From Climacium dendroides (taxonomy: Eukaryota; Streptophyta; Bryopsida; Hypnales; Climaciaceae), in the NCBI GenBank assembly GCA_950106755.1, contig OX467088.1:9098001-9162000 (forward strand): a DNA stretch of 64,000 nt, given 5' to 3'. Positions 25,001 to 35,952 of this stretch are shown one piece after another. How positions within the stretch are numbered: position 1 is the stretch's first letter; each line of letters starts with the position of its first letter. The position numbers were made by a program, and so were the translations under genes. Under the pieces are notes generated by a model. It was given only the letters and a program-made list of their open reading frames with translations. It did not search any database and was not told the origin of the DNA.

Positions 25001-26619
25001 CAGCACGTTCTTGAAATCTCTGTAACCTTCTCATTGATTCGGCCATTTATCTATGCGATCAAGCTCTAAGCCACCTAGACTCGAATATTACCTGATATGA
25101 AGGGCTAGTAGAATTATGCCTGGCCTCATGCAAAGGTAGTTGAGGTCGTTTCCCCAGGAGCTCTTCACGGAGACCTTGAGGTCGACATCCAAAAACTCGC
25201 CTTTCTTCCCATATGTCCACCTGAAGAGCCTCAATTCAACAATCAGAAAACTACAGTCACTTCAGGCTAGCAGTGTTTTCAGAAAATTAGATTCTTTCAC
25301 GAACTCTCAGACAACATCCTAATGAGAATCTTTGCCATGATTCAAGGGTTAGCTCTCCCTTTGGTCTCAGTGACCATACAAAGGTCTCCCATCTTATATA
25401 GAGAGGCCTCCTCGTGATACATGGGCAGGCCTATGAAAGACCACTGTGAACACCGGGAGAGCTAACCCTTGAATCATGGCAAAGATTCTCGTTACGATGT
25501 TGTCTAAAAGTTCCTGAAACAATCTAATTTCACTGAAAACCCTAAAGGCTACAACACTAACCACATGATCAGAAAGCACAAAAGAGTGGTAAAAAGACTT
25601 ACAACATAGCTGAGATATCATATCATGCAATGAAAAATATCTCTGTAAATGCATACTTAAGATTATTTCATGGATACGAGAACCTTATGTAACGGACACT
25701 AGGCAAACAAACAACTAAAGTCCAGTCTGAATCTTGTACCAGACGGTAGGCAGCATTCTTGACAGCCTCATCTCCTGAATTCACAACTTCTCGAAGGACA
25801 CGAGGCAACACAGTCCAAAATTCATTTACAAATTCGGGCCCCTTGCGCCTGCTGTTCTGCAAAATGTCATTCGCCAGATACAGAAAGGGCACACCCTGCT
25901 CCCTTGGCGCACCGTGAAACTGCTTTGCCCATGTCTCCACAATTTCTCTGGCCTTCTTACGGTGAAATATACACCAATGAGACAGAGCTGCGTGCTATTA
26001 AGGATTCAATCATATGGAACATCAGTTCTGGCCGAGGGAATTGAATTCTTGACTGTTCAAACACATAACATTCTAGAGCAGTGCCTATTATCCCCCCTAT
26101 CACCATAGTTGCATTCTTGTCCGCAGTAACTACACTTGTATGTAATAGTTGACTCAGTATCAAGTTTTCATTGTTGCATCCAAGACAAGAGAAGATCTGA
26201 GATGAATGAAGATGTCAGAGAAGTGAATCATAAAATTCTTGAAAGGGTTTGCACACACCTTGGGCACAACTACTAATTCAAGGGCGAATCAAGAAACCTA
26301 AGATGTTTCAATTCTTCGACATCTTTCTTTGGTATAGACCCTCCTGCACCTTGAGTTCAAGAATGATAGAATTGATATTCCACCAACTATTAGAGACCAG
26401 TTTAGTTCCCACCAACCACCACAGTGCAGCTACAATGAAAAGGGATGGTGGTCAACACTACTCTGAAGTATGAAATTTATAGAATTGAGCAATGTTTGTA
26501 CAACTCTATGCATGCAACAAGAGGATACTTTCAATGCTCTGCTGTGTAACATTCAGCTTGGTAAGCTTCTCCGCCAATATGGCCCCAGTAAATGCCCCAC
26601 TAGTGGTCACTCCCTCCAT
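22071..26619 (-). CDS. RPRD1/Rtt103-like protein with CID domain (RNA polymerase II CTD binding)
   Basis: The N-terminal CID of this family binds the phosphorylated C-terminal tail of RNA polymerase II and couples it to termination and CTD dephosphorylation in the nucleus. Exons in reading order: 26619-26529, 25987-25740, 25220-25092, 24940-24787, 24205-24069, 23687-23652, 23280-22920, 22276-22071. Phases are consistent, giving 453 residues. The start is MEGVTTSGAFTGAILAEKL. The CID (about residues 12-135) carries TQQSIETLSHWCIFHRKKA, PFLYLANDILQNSRRKGPEF and DIWEERRVFG. Next comes a helical, coiled-coil-like middle (SLLERVARSYHAV to QVRAHLQ). A linker has basic patches (SPRKK, EKRPRVE) and AAEVAAKL...LTSVLSSLAAE, known from plant homologues. 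The tail is proline-rich, ending PPLPAPPAPAPRQ. The acceptor of the fourth exon (24940) was chosen because earlier AGs leave an in-frame stop. The donor at 22920 was chosen by phase over one 40 bp downstream. Confidence 0.9.
25266..25552. repeat. Long intronic foldback (candidate MIRNA or hairpin-siRNA locus) in RPRD intron 2
   Basis: The two halves are near reverse complements centred at about 25409 (GAGGCCTC). The block 25324-25359 is a perfect 36-of-36 reverse complement of 25455-25490, with key words CTTTGCCATGATTCAAGG on the left and CCTTGAATCATGGCAAAG on the right. The outer arms (25266-25323 versus 25491-25552) and inner arms (25360-25405 versus 25412-25454) pair with mismatches and small bulges. 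A fully paired block inside a diverged stem is the pattern seen in plant miRNA precursors; a young inverted duplication or foldback transposon is the alternative. I do not recognise the stem as a named miRNA. Confidence 0.75.
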
Positions 26620-27550
26620 GGCCAACTTCTCATTCTCTGCTCAATGTCCTCGAATTCATCAACCTGGAACCATCAAGCGCCCATCAGCATCCCTTGATCA
26701 GATGTTCAGCTGGTGTACATCTCCTCAACCAATATGTACCTACGCGTATTATTGCCAACGAAGCAATTTAAGAACATACACCAATCTCCAATAAAGCTTT
26801 ACCCTTCATAACTCTCGCATAGCACATCTAAATGACGCATTCTTTGTTGCGCTGGAATCCTCTTTCAGTCGCAACCATGAACACATCAAATTAGACCAGT
26901 CTAACAATAGAAACGACGCTGGCGATTTGCATGTCCCAACCTAACTCAAAACCCTATCTCTGTTTGATGACATCGCTGAAGAACACGATACCATTTCCAG
27001 CTCACATCGACGTACCATTCAGTATTAGCATGTAACAAAATAAAATTAGGCACACTTGCCGATCGACTGCCTGTTTCCCGCATCCCAAAACCAAGAAGCT
27101 TCTTGCGACTCAACTCGTCCACAATTAATCAAATGCCAAATCGACGATGGACAAAGAACCTAATGCGAAAACATGATCAAGATTCGAGAGTTGAGAAATG
27201 GGTGACAAAGTTGTGAGAGAAAAGAGCAACCTGCAGCAACGTCGAAGGTCGAAGCGGAAATTCATCACCCGAGAGTACGCAATTGGGCACCAAATCGGGC
27301 AATTGAGAGGTCGTTGGAAAGCGTTCGAGGAGGTTTTGGGAGAGAAGAAGACAAGCAGGCGTGGCAGGCGCAGGCGAGATCGGGCAAAAGTGGTGTGCAT
27401 GAGACGTGGAGTCCGTGTCGGCAAATGGAGGACGAGGGTTGCGTCCACCCTATTTTTGTGACCAAGGGAGACCAGCTCAATGCCATGCTTATGTACCCAG
27501 GGTGTACATTTCAGAAAGAAAATGTACACCTCTTGTACATGTAGAGATAT
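26620..27550 (-). promoter_or_regulatory. RPRD leader and promoter region
   Basis: Upstream of the minus-strand ATG. 27.18-27.5 kb is richer in CG (CGTCGAAGGTCGAAGCGG), unlike the AT-rich DNA beyond 27.56 kb, which suggests that transcription starts there. Short ORFs on both strands in this patch overlap each other and show no family motif. Confidence 0.4.
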
Positions 27551-29559
27551 CATCCTACTTTGAAATTTTATGAATAATTCCTCAAGATTTCATCCATTCA
27601 AATATTTCATTCAAATATTCCATTCAAATATTTCAATTGCCCTTTTGCAAAAGAAAAAAAAAAAGAAAAAAAGTTGCCGCCAATAAAATACATGTGTAAT
27701 CTAACAAATCCAAAATTAGGTGATCCTTATATAATTTGAAAAAAAGAGCATTAAGTGACTAAACCAAAATTGTTTGAATGAGCATTTGAGTACCAATCTT
27801 GTTATCATTATTCTTCTAGCCTATATTTTTTGGATATTCTATAAAAAAAAATTATATATATATAATTTTCAAAGTATTGAATATAGGTGTACAAGAAGTC
27901 AAACATAGACAATACATTGTATGGATATATACATTAAACATGACATTGTTTATCAAGGGATTCTATTTCCCTTGGTTCCCAAAGACATTAAAATATCCCT
28001 CTCCAAGATCCGTGGAGTAATTGAGTTTAAGATGGCCATTCACTAAGCTTTTATTTGGGTTGGTAAACTAGTTGTCAAATTGCCTTGGCATGTGGTCACT
28101 CAAGTTGTTGACCACTCAAGTTGTCACTAACTGTAAAAGTCATTGTATATGTTTTTACACCTTCAAGAACAGAGGGAAACGCCTCCCCTTGCTCATCTCC
28201 AATTTTACCTTTGGAGAAAACACATAAACTTTTCATTTGCCATGCATGATAATATTTGGAATTAGAGGTCTCAAATTAGCAAGAGAAGTATAGAAGACAA
28301 ATTAATCCAGCACTAAATAGGGTGAATTTTTTTACATACTTCCTTGAAATGATTTTAAAAAGACAAGTGAGGGATCAACTCACCCAATCAAATCAATTAA
28401 AGTAAGCACATAGAGTATGGACTACAACCCAATTCAAAATTCTACTTTTGAATCCAATTTAGTTCTCTAGCATTCTAATGTTAGTAGTTTTTATTGCATT
28501 GAATGTATTATTGAAACTCATAGTGGTAGAATTGGAGATGAAAAGGTGGAAATTAGGTTAGAAAGCCACCATTTATTGAATTCAATGAATTCACCTATGA
28601 AACTTCTATACGTGGCAAAAGATTCATTCATTGTTTAATTATGAACTTTATAAAACATAATTTATAAAAGAACCATTTAAGGAAGTAAGAAAGTCACATT
28701 CAATTCAAGTCCAAAAGGCCAAGAATAGTCCCTTCCTAGAGACCACAATGGAAAGTTGTATGTTTTTACTTTGACCACCTATAATGTATGAGTTGACAAA
28801 AATACTTGTGAAATGAACCCCAAATTCTCATTTTTTTTCCACAAAAAAAATTATGAATCCAATAATTGTATCTATGCACAATGATACACCAATCCATAAT
28901 GGACTTCCTCCCTTATGGGTCACCTTGCAATTATAGGAAAGTAGAAAGGACCCAATCTGTTATGCATCATATTCAAGGAATCTTGAAACCTCTGCCATAG
29001 TGGAACTTCACTATTGCAATCCTCCTAATCTTTACAAACTTGTAGATTTTCTAGTCCAAAATCACAAAGAGATGTTTTTATTTTTACTAATTTAATAATC
29101 TTGCAATTTGAATGCAAAATCAAAAGAAAAAAAAATTATTCATGCCTTAAATTATTCATTTGAAGAAATGTAAGATTCCACACATTATCTAATCCTTGAT
29201 TGATCACTTTATTTTTTGAAGTTGGCCAGTCATCATTTGTTGCCAATGACAATGAAGTCAGAAATTTTGTGTTCTACATAGACATGGTAAATATAAAAGA
29301 ATAGTGCCTTCGGCATAGCCTACTACCGTGACAAAACAACTGTGAATTTTTGAAGAATTTTTGAAGAAGTTCCTCTCTGGCAAGTCTCGGAAACCCTACA
29401 CCTTCATAGAAGTGGGAACCAGACTCTTGGACCATCGAGACTCACTCTGTCATATGCCTAAACCATATACCAAAATCCCTAAAAAAACCTAACCCTAACC
29501 CTTGAAACCCTTGACATGGAATCATAGATCACCAAGAACAGCAAATGTGGCAATTGAGC
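27551..29559. other. AT-rich intergenic, no gene seen
   Basis: Contains poly-A and AT runs (27650-27675, 27840-27870) and direct repeats of ATTTCATTCAAATATT at 27597-27640. A CCTAACCCTAACCC word sits at 29489-29502. No coding or RNA gene supported. The last few hundred bases probably include the PLAC8 3' UTR. Confidence 0.45.
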
Positions 29560-32272
29560 TCAGGATGTCTGAGTCTCGGCATCCTCATTATGGCTCACTG
29601 TTGCTGATTCTTGAGCATCCATATGTTGATGAGGGGGAGGGCTAATTATGGTCATGGGCATCACCATATTATCAGATAGACGCCCCTGCATCTCACGGTG
29701 CTCCTGGCAAATAGCACACCAGTGCAAACAGCAATGGACCATGCAAGGGTCACATGGTGAGTTCTGCACACACGGGGCACACAAAAGTTACATGAGGTAG
29801 AGCATACTAAAATTTCATCTATTCGGACACTTGATTGGACTTATTAGAAAATTTAAACATGCCTTGGCTAATGGCTATGGACACTCATCTTACACTCATC
29901 TTGGAATGGAATGGGGTTGTTTACTGTCACTTATAGCAGCCTTCAATCTTACACTATGAAAATGAAGGAGAAGTTCTTACGCTGAACAAAACTAGTACAC
30001 ATCTGACAGAATAGAAGGAAACAGGCAATCATACTGGATTAAGCTTGTCAGCACCAAGGATTCTGTGAGTAATGAACCTCAAGATGATATTTCCGTTGTA
30101 ACTCGTGCCGAAAGAGACCTGCGTAGATGCCACACATCCACCACGCAAAAAACAAGCCTTCTGCTACAAGGAAGACAGCCTTGGGATTGATTCCATGAAG
30201 CGCCACGGTAGCAGCTCCAAGCGCAAGACCTCCCTCCACGAAAATGGCATGGCAGATGCAAGGAGTTGTCCACGGAATTTCCTCCTTCAAATTCTCCACG
30301 TTCCGTCCAAACTGAACACATGGGCAGAAGAAACCGGTCTTACCTGCACATGCATCTCCTTTCAATCATAATAATACTGATGCAAGAGATGCAGTGAACA
30401 TAATTACCCCTAAAGCTGGTCACTAATTCTAGAAAACCGTTCTACCGCAGAAAAGGCACTGAGAAGGATAAGAAAATAGGGTAGAGGATACTAAAAGCAC
30501 TTAAGGAAATGATCCCCTGTTTCCAACAGCAACTCATCTATTCATGCACTTGGTTGAAATAATCGCAAGTGGTGTAAGCAAGACTTGGCTAAGTTGGTCG
30601 ATAGCCACTGATCTTTGGATGGAAATGGGATTCTCTACTGTCATTTCAACAATGAATCACTTTGAAATTTCATAAATTCATACATAGCCTGATAAACATT
30701 TGATCTCAACAGATTTAGCTCTTGTACCCAAAGTGATCTCTCCACAGCTCCATACGGATCTCCCAAAATCACACTCCTACATTCTCCCAAAATCATAATC
30801 TACATTCCGGTTAAAATGCTCAAGGTGACGCAAGTAATGTCCTCTACCTTACTAGAGGAAGTCCATCGCTCACAAAGATAACACTGAAGCGAAAAAAATT
30901 AAACCCCTAGCGCAGAATGAGGGGAAGGTGACCTACAAGAATCCATGTCGTCCCTACATCCGAAAATCCCCGATGACCAAGGCTCAGTGCCAGGCGGTTC
31001 GAAGCTCTCTGGAAGTGGCTGGCCACACTCATTGCATCGATGCACCACTAACTGCCCAACCACCAAAAGAGGAGTCAAATCAGCGCAAACGGTTGACTAC
31101 AACGTTTCAACATAGAAACGGCAAATGTTCGTACTCACTTGTACACAGTGAATTCTTTTCGGGATCATAAAAATTGCATAATCCACATGCACCAAATGAT
31201 TGAAATCGTGAGTTGTACTATTGCATTGAAAACGCCAGCACCACAAGTCAGAAATCACCAGTAGTAAACCCCAGAAAATCTAACTTCGTTAAACCCTGTC
31301 CCCATTGGAACGACATCATAAGGACGTTCCTCACAATATCCTACCAATAGTGACTTGGCTACGTTTTCTAGGACACCGCTCTCTGCTAGTGAACATCGCA
31401 ATAGCCAAAAAGAACCCTTAATTGGCCACTTGAAATAATTCTCAAAGCAGTCAGTTCTATATAAGAGAATAAAAAACCATTCTAAAGACATTCTACAGAC
31501 ACGTTGGTACCATGTGACATTGAAAACCCAGATAGCTTTGCCTTCGAATAACCAAATTGACTTGAAAGTGCACACGATGCATTCCGTCCAACAACATTAC
31601 ATATCCATGAGCCGATCCTCCGTCTCATGAACATCCAGACGGCAGCAGGCCTAGACCATTTGGGCTCATACAAAAACTATATCAATGTGTCAAAGCTAGC
31701 AACACCTAAAAGACACCCTCAGCCAAAAGCGTGATTCCAATCCAATTATTGATCATGAGAATGTACACCTTCTAAATAATAGAAGCCTACCAAGGTCTCT
31801 TTTCTTGATACTTTGAGAGTTTATAACTTAATCATACAGTATCCAGATAAAAACACATTAGAATCACAAAATTAAGTCATGACAGGAACCATACTCAAAA
31901 CGTAGCGATTAGGTGATGTTCCCTGAGTTTACCAACCAAATGTGCACACATCTGCCACAAGGCACTGATTCACAAATACCTAGACAGGTAGCTCACCAAT
32001 TCCAACCACAAAACAGGAGCAACTAAACACGCAACAGAAAGCAGAGAGTCACAGCCCGAGAATCCATTCCAATTCCAAAGCAAAAAAAAAAAGTAAAAGC
32101 TATCTGAATTCCGAAGCTCCAAATCCAGTGCCAGGGAAAAATAATGCATCAGTACCTCAGGCACGTACACTGGCTGATTAAGCTCGCCCGGGCGGATCTC
32201 GTCCAGGGCCTGCTCGTGCTCCTTGTTCAGCTTCACGTAGCGCGAGGCCGCGGTTTCCTCCGGGACGGACAT
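29560..32272 (-). CDS. PLAC8 family (cell-number-regulator type) cysteine-rich membrane protein
   Basis: Small membrane protein of the plant PLAC8/CNR group, whose members affect organ cell number or metal and calcium transport; which applies here is unknown. Four exons in reading order: 32272-32156, 31051-30937, 30343-30078, 29763-29560, all GT-AG and phase-consistent, giving 233 residues. The ATG at 32272 was chosen; the open frame extends further upstream but without an ATG. The protein starts MSVPEETAASRYVKLNKEH and continues RPGELNQPVYVPE, then CNECGQPLPESFEPP with a C-x2-C pair. The PLAC8 signature CKTGFFCPCVQFGRN follows at about residues 77-91. Two hydrophobic stretches lie at GGLALGAATVALHG and AVFLVAEGLFFAWWMCGIY. 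The conserved C-terminal cysteine block is CDPCMVHCCLHWCAICQEHR. The hydrophilic tail ends DAETQTS. This architecture matches the longer plant PLAC8 subclass (CNR6-like), by recollection. Confidence 0.93.
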
Positions 32273-32520
32273 CGTGAATCGATCGATCTCAAGCAAGGGA
32301 GTATGAGAGAGTGAAGTTCTGGGGAGGTTAAGAAATACAAAGGGAATGCAGGGATGGTGTGAGAGATTTCATGGTCGTGGGGCAGAAACGAAATTCGCGG
32401 CGAATGCACGAGGAAGACGATGGCCTCGTGAATACGCTCTCTCGCTCTCTTCCAACCCTAATTTTACGCTCTGCGCATTTGACGACGGTAATGAAGGTAA
32501 AGGTAGGAGGTCCTTATAGC
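32273..32520 (-). promoter_or_regulatory. PLAC8 gene leader and proximal promoter
   Basis: A CG-containing, CT-rich stretch just upstream of the minus-strand ATG. It contains CTCTCTCGCTCTCTTCC and AACCCTAATTTTA. The AACCCTAA word is a telo-box-like motif common near transcription starts of plant housekeeping genes. The start site is not determined. Confidence 0.4.
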
Positions 32521-33690
32521 GCCCATTCAACACATGATAAATAATTTGGGTACGTTGGACTTCCTGAAATATTTTTTTTAAGTAACTTTCTTGAATGATG
32601 AATGGAATTGGCATCTAATGCAAGTCGTTTCATATTTTTAGGAGCTTTGTGGAATTAGTTATGAATTTTTGAAGTTGAAATGTAGTAATTAATTGAAAGC
32701 ATGCACCTCTTGAATTGGTGTAATGAGAATGCAAAATGGATTTGGGTTAAAGGATGCTTTTAGAGCTGGAGCACTTTATGGAACTCCTATCTCAAGTGCA
32801 CCCATAATTGACACAAATAGCAATCCAAAGTATTTACTATTATTACTATTATAAAATATAAATTACTTTTATTAATCCTTATTGGTAAGTGAAAGAAGAT
32901 TTCAACGTGCTTTTATTAGGAGGAGTCACTATAGCCATAAATTCTTAAAAGAAAGCTTCTATGAGATTAGGAAATGGTTATTCTTCTTTTGAATTTATTT
33001 CAAAACAGAGGGGGTATAATTCAAGGCAATACCATTTCAAATACCATACCTTTAGGACAACTTTCACCATTGCTATTAATAATCAAGATTTGCCAACTTG
33101 AAAATAATTTTTTTGAAATTTAATTTTTAGCATAGTAGAATATCTTCTCTCAAAAACTATCTACCTTTACATAACTTCTTACTTTGTGCATAAGTCTCTT
33201 ACATAGTTTGTAAAGCTATTAAAGTGTTCAAAGAAATGAAAAGACAAACCATGTGGGATAAGTATGTAAATTATGATTAGTAAGAACTCAATTGCTAATA
33301 GTTAAGTCCAAAGTAGAAAAATGTATTCAAAGTAAAATTTCAAACTAATTTAGGCATAGTAGAATATCTTTTCTCAAAAACTTTGAATAAGGTGTAGGTG
33401 GAAAATCAAGCTAGATTTCATTTTCAAAAATCCATTTGAAATTTCGATCTTCCAATCAAAAATTATGGACAAAGTTTTGACAATGAGCTTTCATTGTCAA
33501 GCTTTCATCTTCAAATTATCCCATACTCTTTGAGAATTCATGACAAACAATCAACTTCATTATAAAGATGACTTCTTCACCCTTCACTCTCACGTATTGT
33601 CAATGAAATAATTTCTTCACTTGATCATCAAAAAAATTCTTGATGGTAGACAGTCAAAAATGAATTGGTACTTGTGCATTGACTTTTTAT
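32521..33690. other. AT-rich intergenic, no gene seen
   Basis: A short direct repeat, TAGCATAGTAGAATATCTT (33127) and AGGCATAGTAGAATATCTT (33352), with the following CTCAAAAACT shared. No gene supported. Confidence 0.4.
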
Positions 33691-33701
33691 TCTTATCTTA
33701 A

Positions 33702-33930
33702 CCCTTAAATGTCAAGGTGAACATTTTGCATCTGATGGATGTCCTACATAAAGAGGATCTCTCTATGTAGGACATAAGTACACCATTCATCCTTAAAATT
33801 TTGCAAGAAAAGGGGAAGTCTTCTATAGTAATTTGTCTTGCAATGAGTGCTTTTATAATTTTTTAAGCCAATTCTTCACATGGTCATAAAAACTAATGAT
33901 TTCCAAGGTCACCCCGTTATCCTTTAAGGG
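33702..33930. mobile_element. Short TTAA-flanked element with internal palindrome
   Basis: A 229-bp unit bordered by TTAA at 33698-33701 and 33931-33934. The left end is CCCTTAAATG; the right end reverse-complements to CCCTTAAAGG. Inside, 33739-33775 is a near-perfect hairpin: ATGTCCTACATA, a short loop, then TATGTAGGACAT. Its ends resemble families A and B but the body differs, so it may be a separate subfamily. Confidence 0.6.
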
Positions 33931-33935
33931 TTAAA

Positions 33936-34380
33936 GTTTTGTGTTGTGACTTTTGAATATTTTGTCATTCTTTTCATGTTTTTTTAATATTTTTTGGCCA
34001 AAAGTTAAGCATAATTTCCAAAATAATTCACCGTTAATTCTTATGAATTATTATTTTTTTTGTCGAAGCTGACCTAAAAGTACTGTATGAACTTCAAATT
34101 TCCATCCGTGATAAATATCAAGTTTAATCATTCTTATGGTGAGGGTATGGGTTGGTTCTCTCCACCCATTGATGAGTCACTCATGGTTCCGACCTCAGAA
34201 ACCCGTCGTAGACGAGTAGACGACCGGTCCTAGCCGTCAGAAATTAAACAGTGCCCCGCCGTCCGGACCGCACGAACGCTCACAACTGACAGTGCAGTAA
34301 AAAAAGCGCAGGAAAAAGTAACCCCGTAGCGTAAAAAGCACTTTCGTTTCGCAAAAGCAAAAGCCACGCAAAAAGTAACA
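33936..34380. other. AT-rich spacer grading into the PUR-alpha promoter
   Basis: Sequence shifts from AT-rich to CG-containing at about 34190 (CCCGTCGTAGACGAGTAGACGACC). No ORF with family features; minus-strand ORFs at 34230-34894 look like chance frames in the CG-rich patch. Confidence 0.4.
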
Positions 34381-35952
34381 AAATCCACTCCCTCTGTCCA
34401 TGGGCGACGTGAACCTCCGCCGTGCGTGGCCGAGTAGTAGCTTGTAGCTGCGCTGCTCACTGCGACCATCGTCGCCATCGCCATCACCGCGCTCGGTTAG
34501 GCTTGGCGCCTCCACAGTGTCACTCGCCACCTTGCGGCATTCCTTCCATTTTCGTCTTCTTCTCTTGAGGATTCCAACGAGAGTAATTTTGTAGCAAGCC
34601 GTGGCGTATTGGCTCCCTAGGCGCATTTCCCCTGGGGTGGATCGGGCGTTGGATTGCAAGCTTCGCGACGTCGATTGGTGTTCTTGTCTTTGTTGTTGGC
34701 ATGCAATGTGAACCGCATCGTTGCGGTGCAGAATTGGAGATGGTTGCCTTGTGGTGATTCGGATTTGGAGGATTTTTGCGTCGAGGTTTCTTGGATAAGG
34801 CGGGTGTGGCGGCGAGTTGGAGTTGGTGAGTCGTTGTCGTTGTCGTTGTTGCGCGAGTGTGTGGTGGTGACTGGGTGAGTCGTACCGGTGACATTGCGCG
34901 GCGGTAATATGGCGTCAGGGGAGCGGTTGAGGGTTTTGTGACTCTTGTTGTCGTAATTGGAGTGCTAGTTGCGGAATTGGACGTGATGTTAGGGTTCGGA
35001 ATTTTATTCTTGTGTGTGTGAAGTGGAAAAGCGACGTGGTAGGCGACACAATGTTACTACCGACGGGCTAGGGTTTTATTGTCGGAGATTTCACTGTTTC
35101 GGGGTTTCGTAAAGGAGTGGACAGGTGTGCTAGGACTAACATTTAGATCGACGAATTGTCGGAGAATGAAAGTTAGTTTGTAGTTAACCAGGCAGTTTTA
35201 GAATTCTAGTTTGGAATAGTTGCTGGACTTGCTCGTAAAGCAAGCATCGACGAGTGCCGCGTTTCGGGTTTTCGTTTAAATATTTTATTGTAACGTTGGT
35301 TCTCTGGAGTGCTAGTTTCACGAGGTAGCGGAATTGGAAGTGTCATTACTATGTGAAGTTTTATTCTTGTGTATGTGAGGCGAGAAGGCGACTGCATACT
35401 GCTACCAGCGAGCTAGGGTTTTGTTGTCTGAAGTAGCACTGTTTGGGGGTTTCGTTAGGGATTCGTGTACTAGAACGGAATTTGAAGCAACGAATTTTCG
35501 GCTGATGAAAGTGAGTGCTTGTTAACCAGGCAATTTTAGAACTCTAGGGTAGAATCGATGCACTACTTACTCGTCAGCAACAAGTACCGTATGCGGTCCT
35601 TTGTTTAAATTTTTATTGTATCGTTGGTGGTTATAAAGAGGTTACTTCAGTTGCAGAATTGACTGGAACGGCGTTTTATGGTATTACCTCCTGGACTATT
35701 AATTTAGAGGTGAGTACCGATGTCGTTACTGGTAGGAGAGGTTTTCCGATGCGTTTTAAGTGTTTCAGTACGTAATTCATGGACTCTAGGAACACCTTCT
35801 GATGGATCGCATGAGTAAAGTTGCATTGTAGATGTTCATCGATTGTGGAGTAGGATATGCAACAGTTTGGATATCAGCAATTTTGACCCTTTTGAGCCTC
35901 TTGTGAACAGAACGGGCCGAGTGGACGCGGTCTTTGGTCTCATTTCGCTTCA
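34380..35952 (+). other. PUR-alpha leader region, probably with a 5'-UTR intron
   Basis: CG-rich DNA at 34.2-34.9 kb is followed by strong donors (GGTGAGT at 34825 and 34874), then T-rich intron-like sequence with several GCTAGGGTTTT words, up to the ATG at 35953. The splice acceptor is not determined. No long ORF with family motifs is present in this stretch. Confidence 0.45.
34959..35630. repeat. Diverged tandem duplication of about 345 bp in the PUR-alpha leader
   Basis: Copy 1 is 34959-35305 and copy 2 is 35306-35630. Shared words occur in the same order: GGAGTGCTAGTT, GCGGAATTGGA, TTTTATTCTTGTGT, GCTAGGGTTTT, CACTGTTT.GGGGTTTCGT, GTTAACCAGGCA.TTTTAGAA, TTTAAAT.TTTTATTGTA. The copies differ by many substitutions and small indels, so the duplication is not recent. 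Confidence 0.8.

Noticed and set aside
25324..25359. Foldback as miR159/miR319 or miR477 precursor
   Set aside because: There is a superficial likeness (AAGGG...AGCTC) but the spacing and flanking bases do not match the mature sequences I remember, so it is not assigned to a known family.
27125..27553. Arg-rich and other ORFs upstream of the RPRD gene
   Set aside because: Overlapping frames on both strands in a CG-rich promoter patch; the Arg-rich product is what such composition gives by chance.
29480..29502. Interstitial telomere (CCTAACCCTAACCC)
   Set aside because: Only about two units, of CCCTAA rather than the usual plant CCCTAAA; too short to mean more than chance or a telo-box-like word.
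34237..34894. Minus-strand ORFs of 140 and 124 codons upstream of PUR-alpha
   Set aside because: They fall in the CG-rich promoter and leader, with low-complexity Thr/Pro/His/Arg content and no family resemblance.
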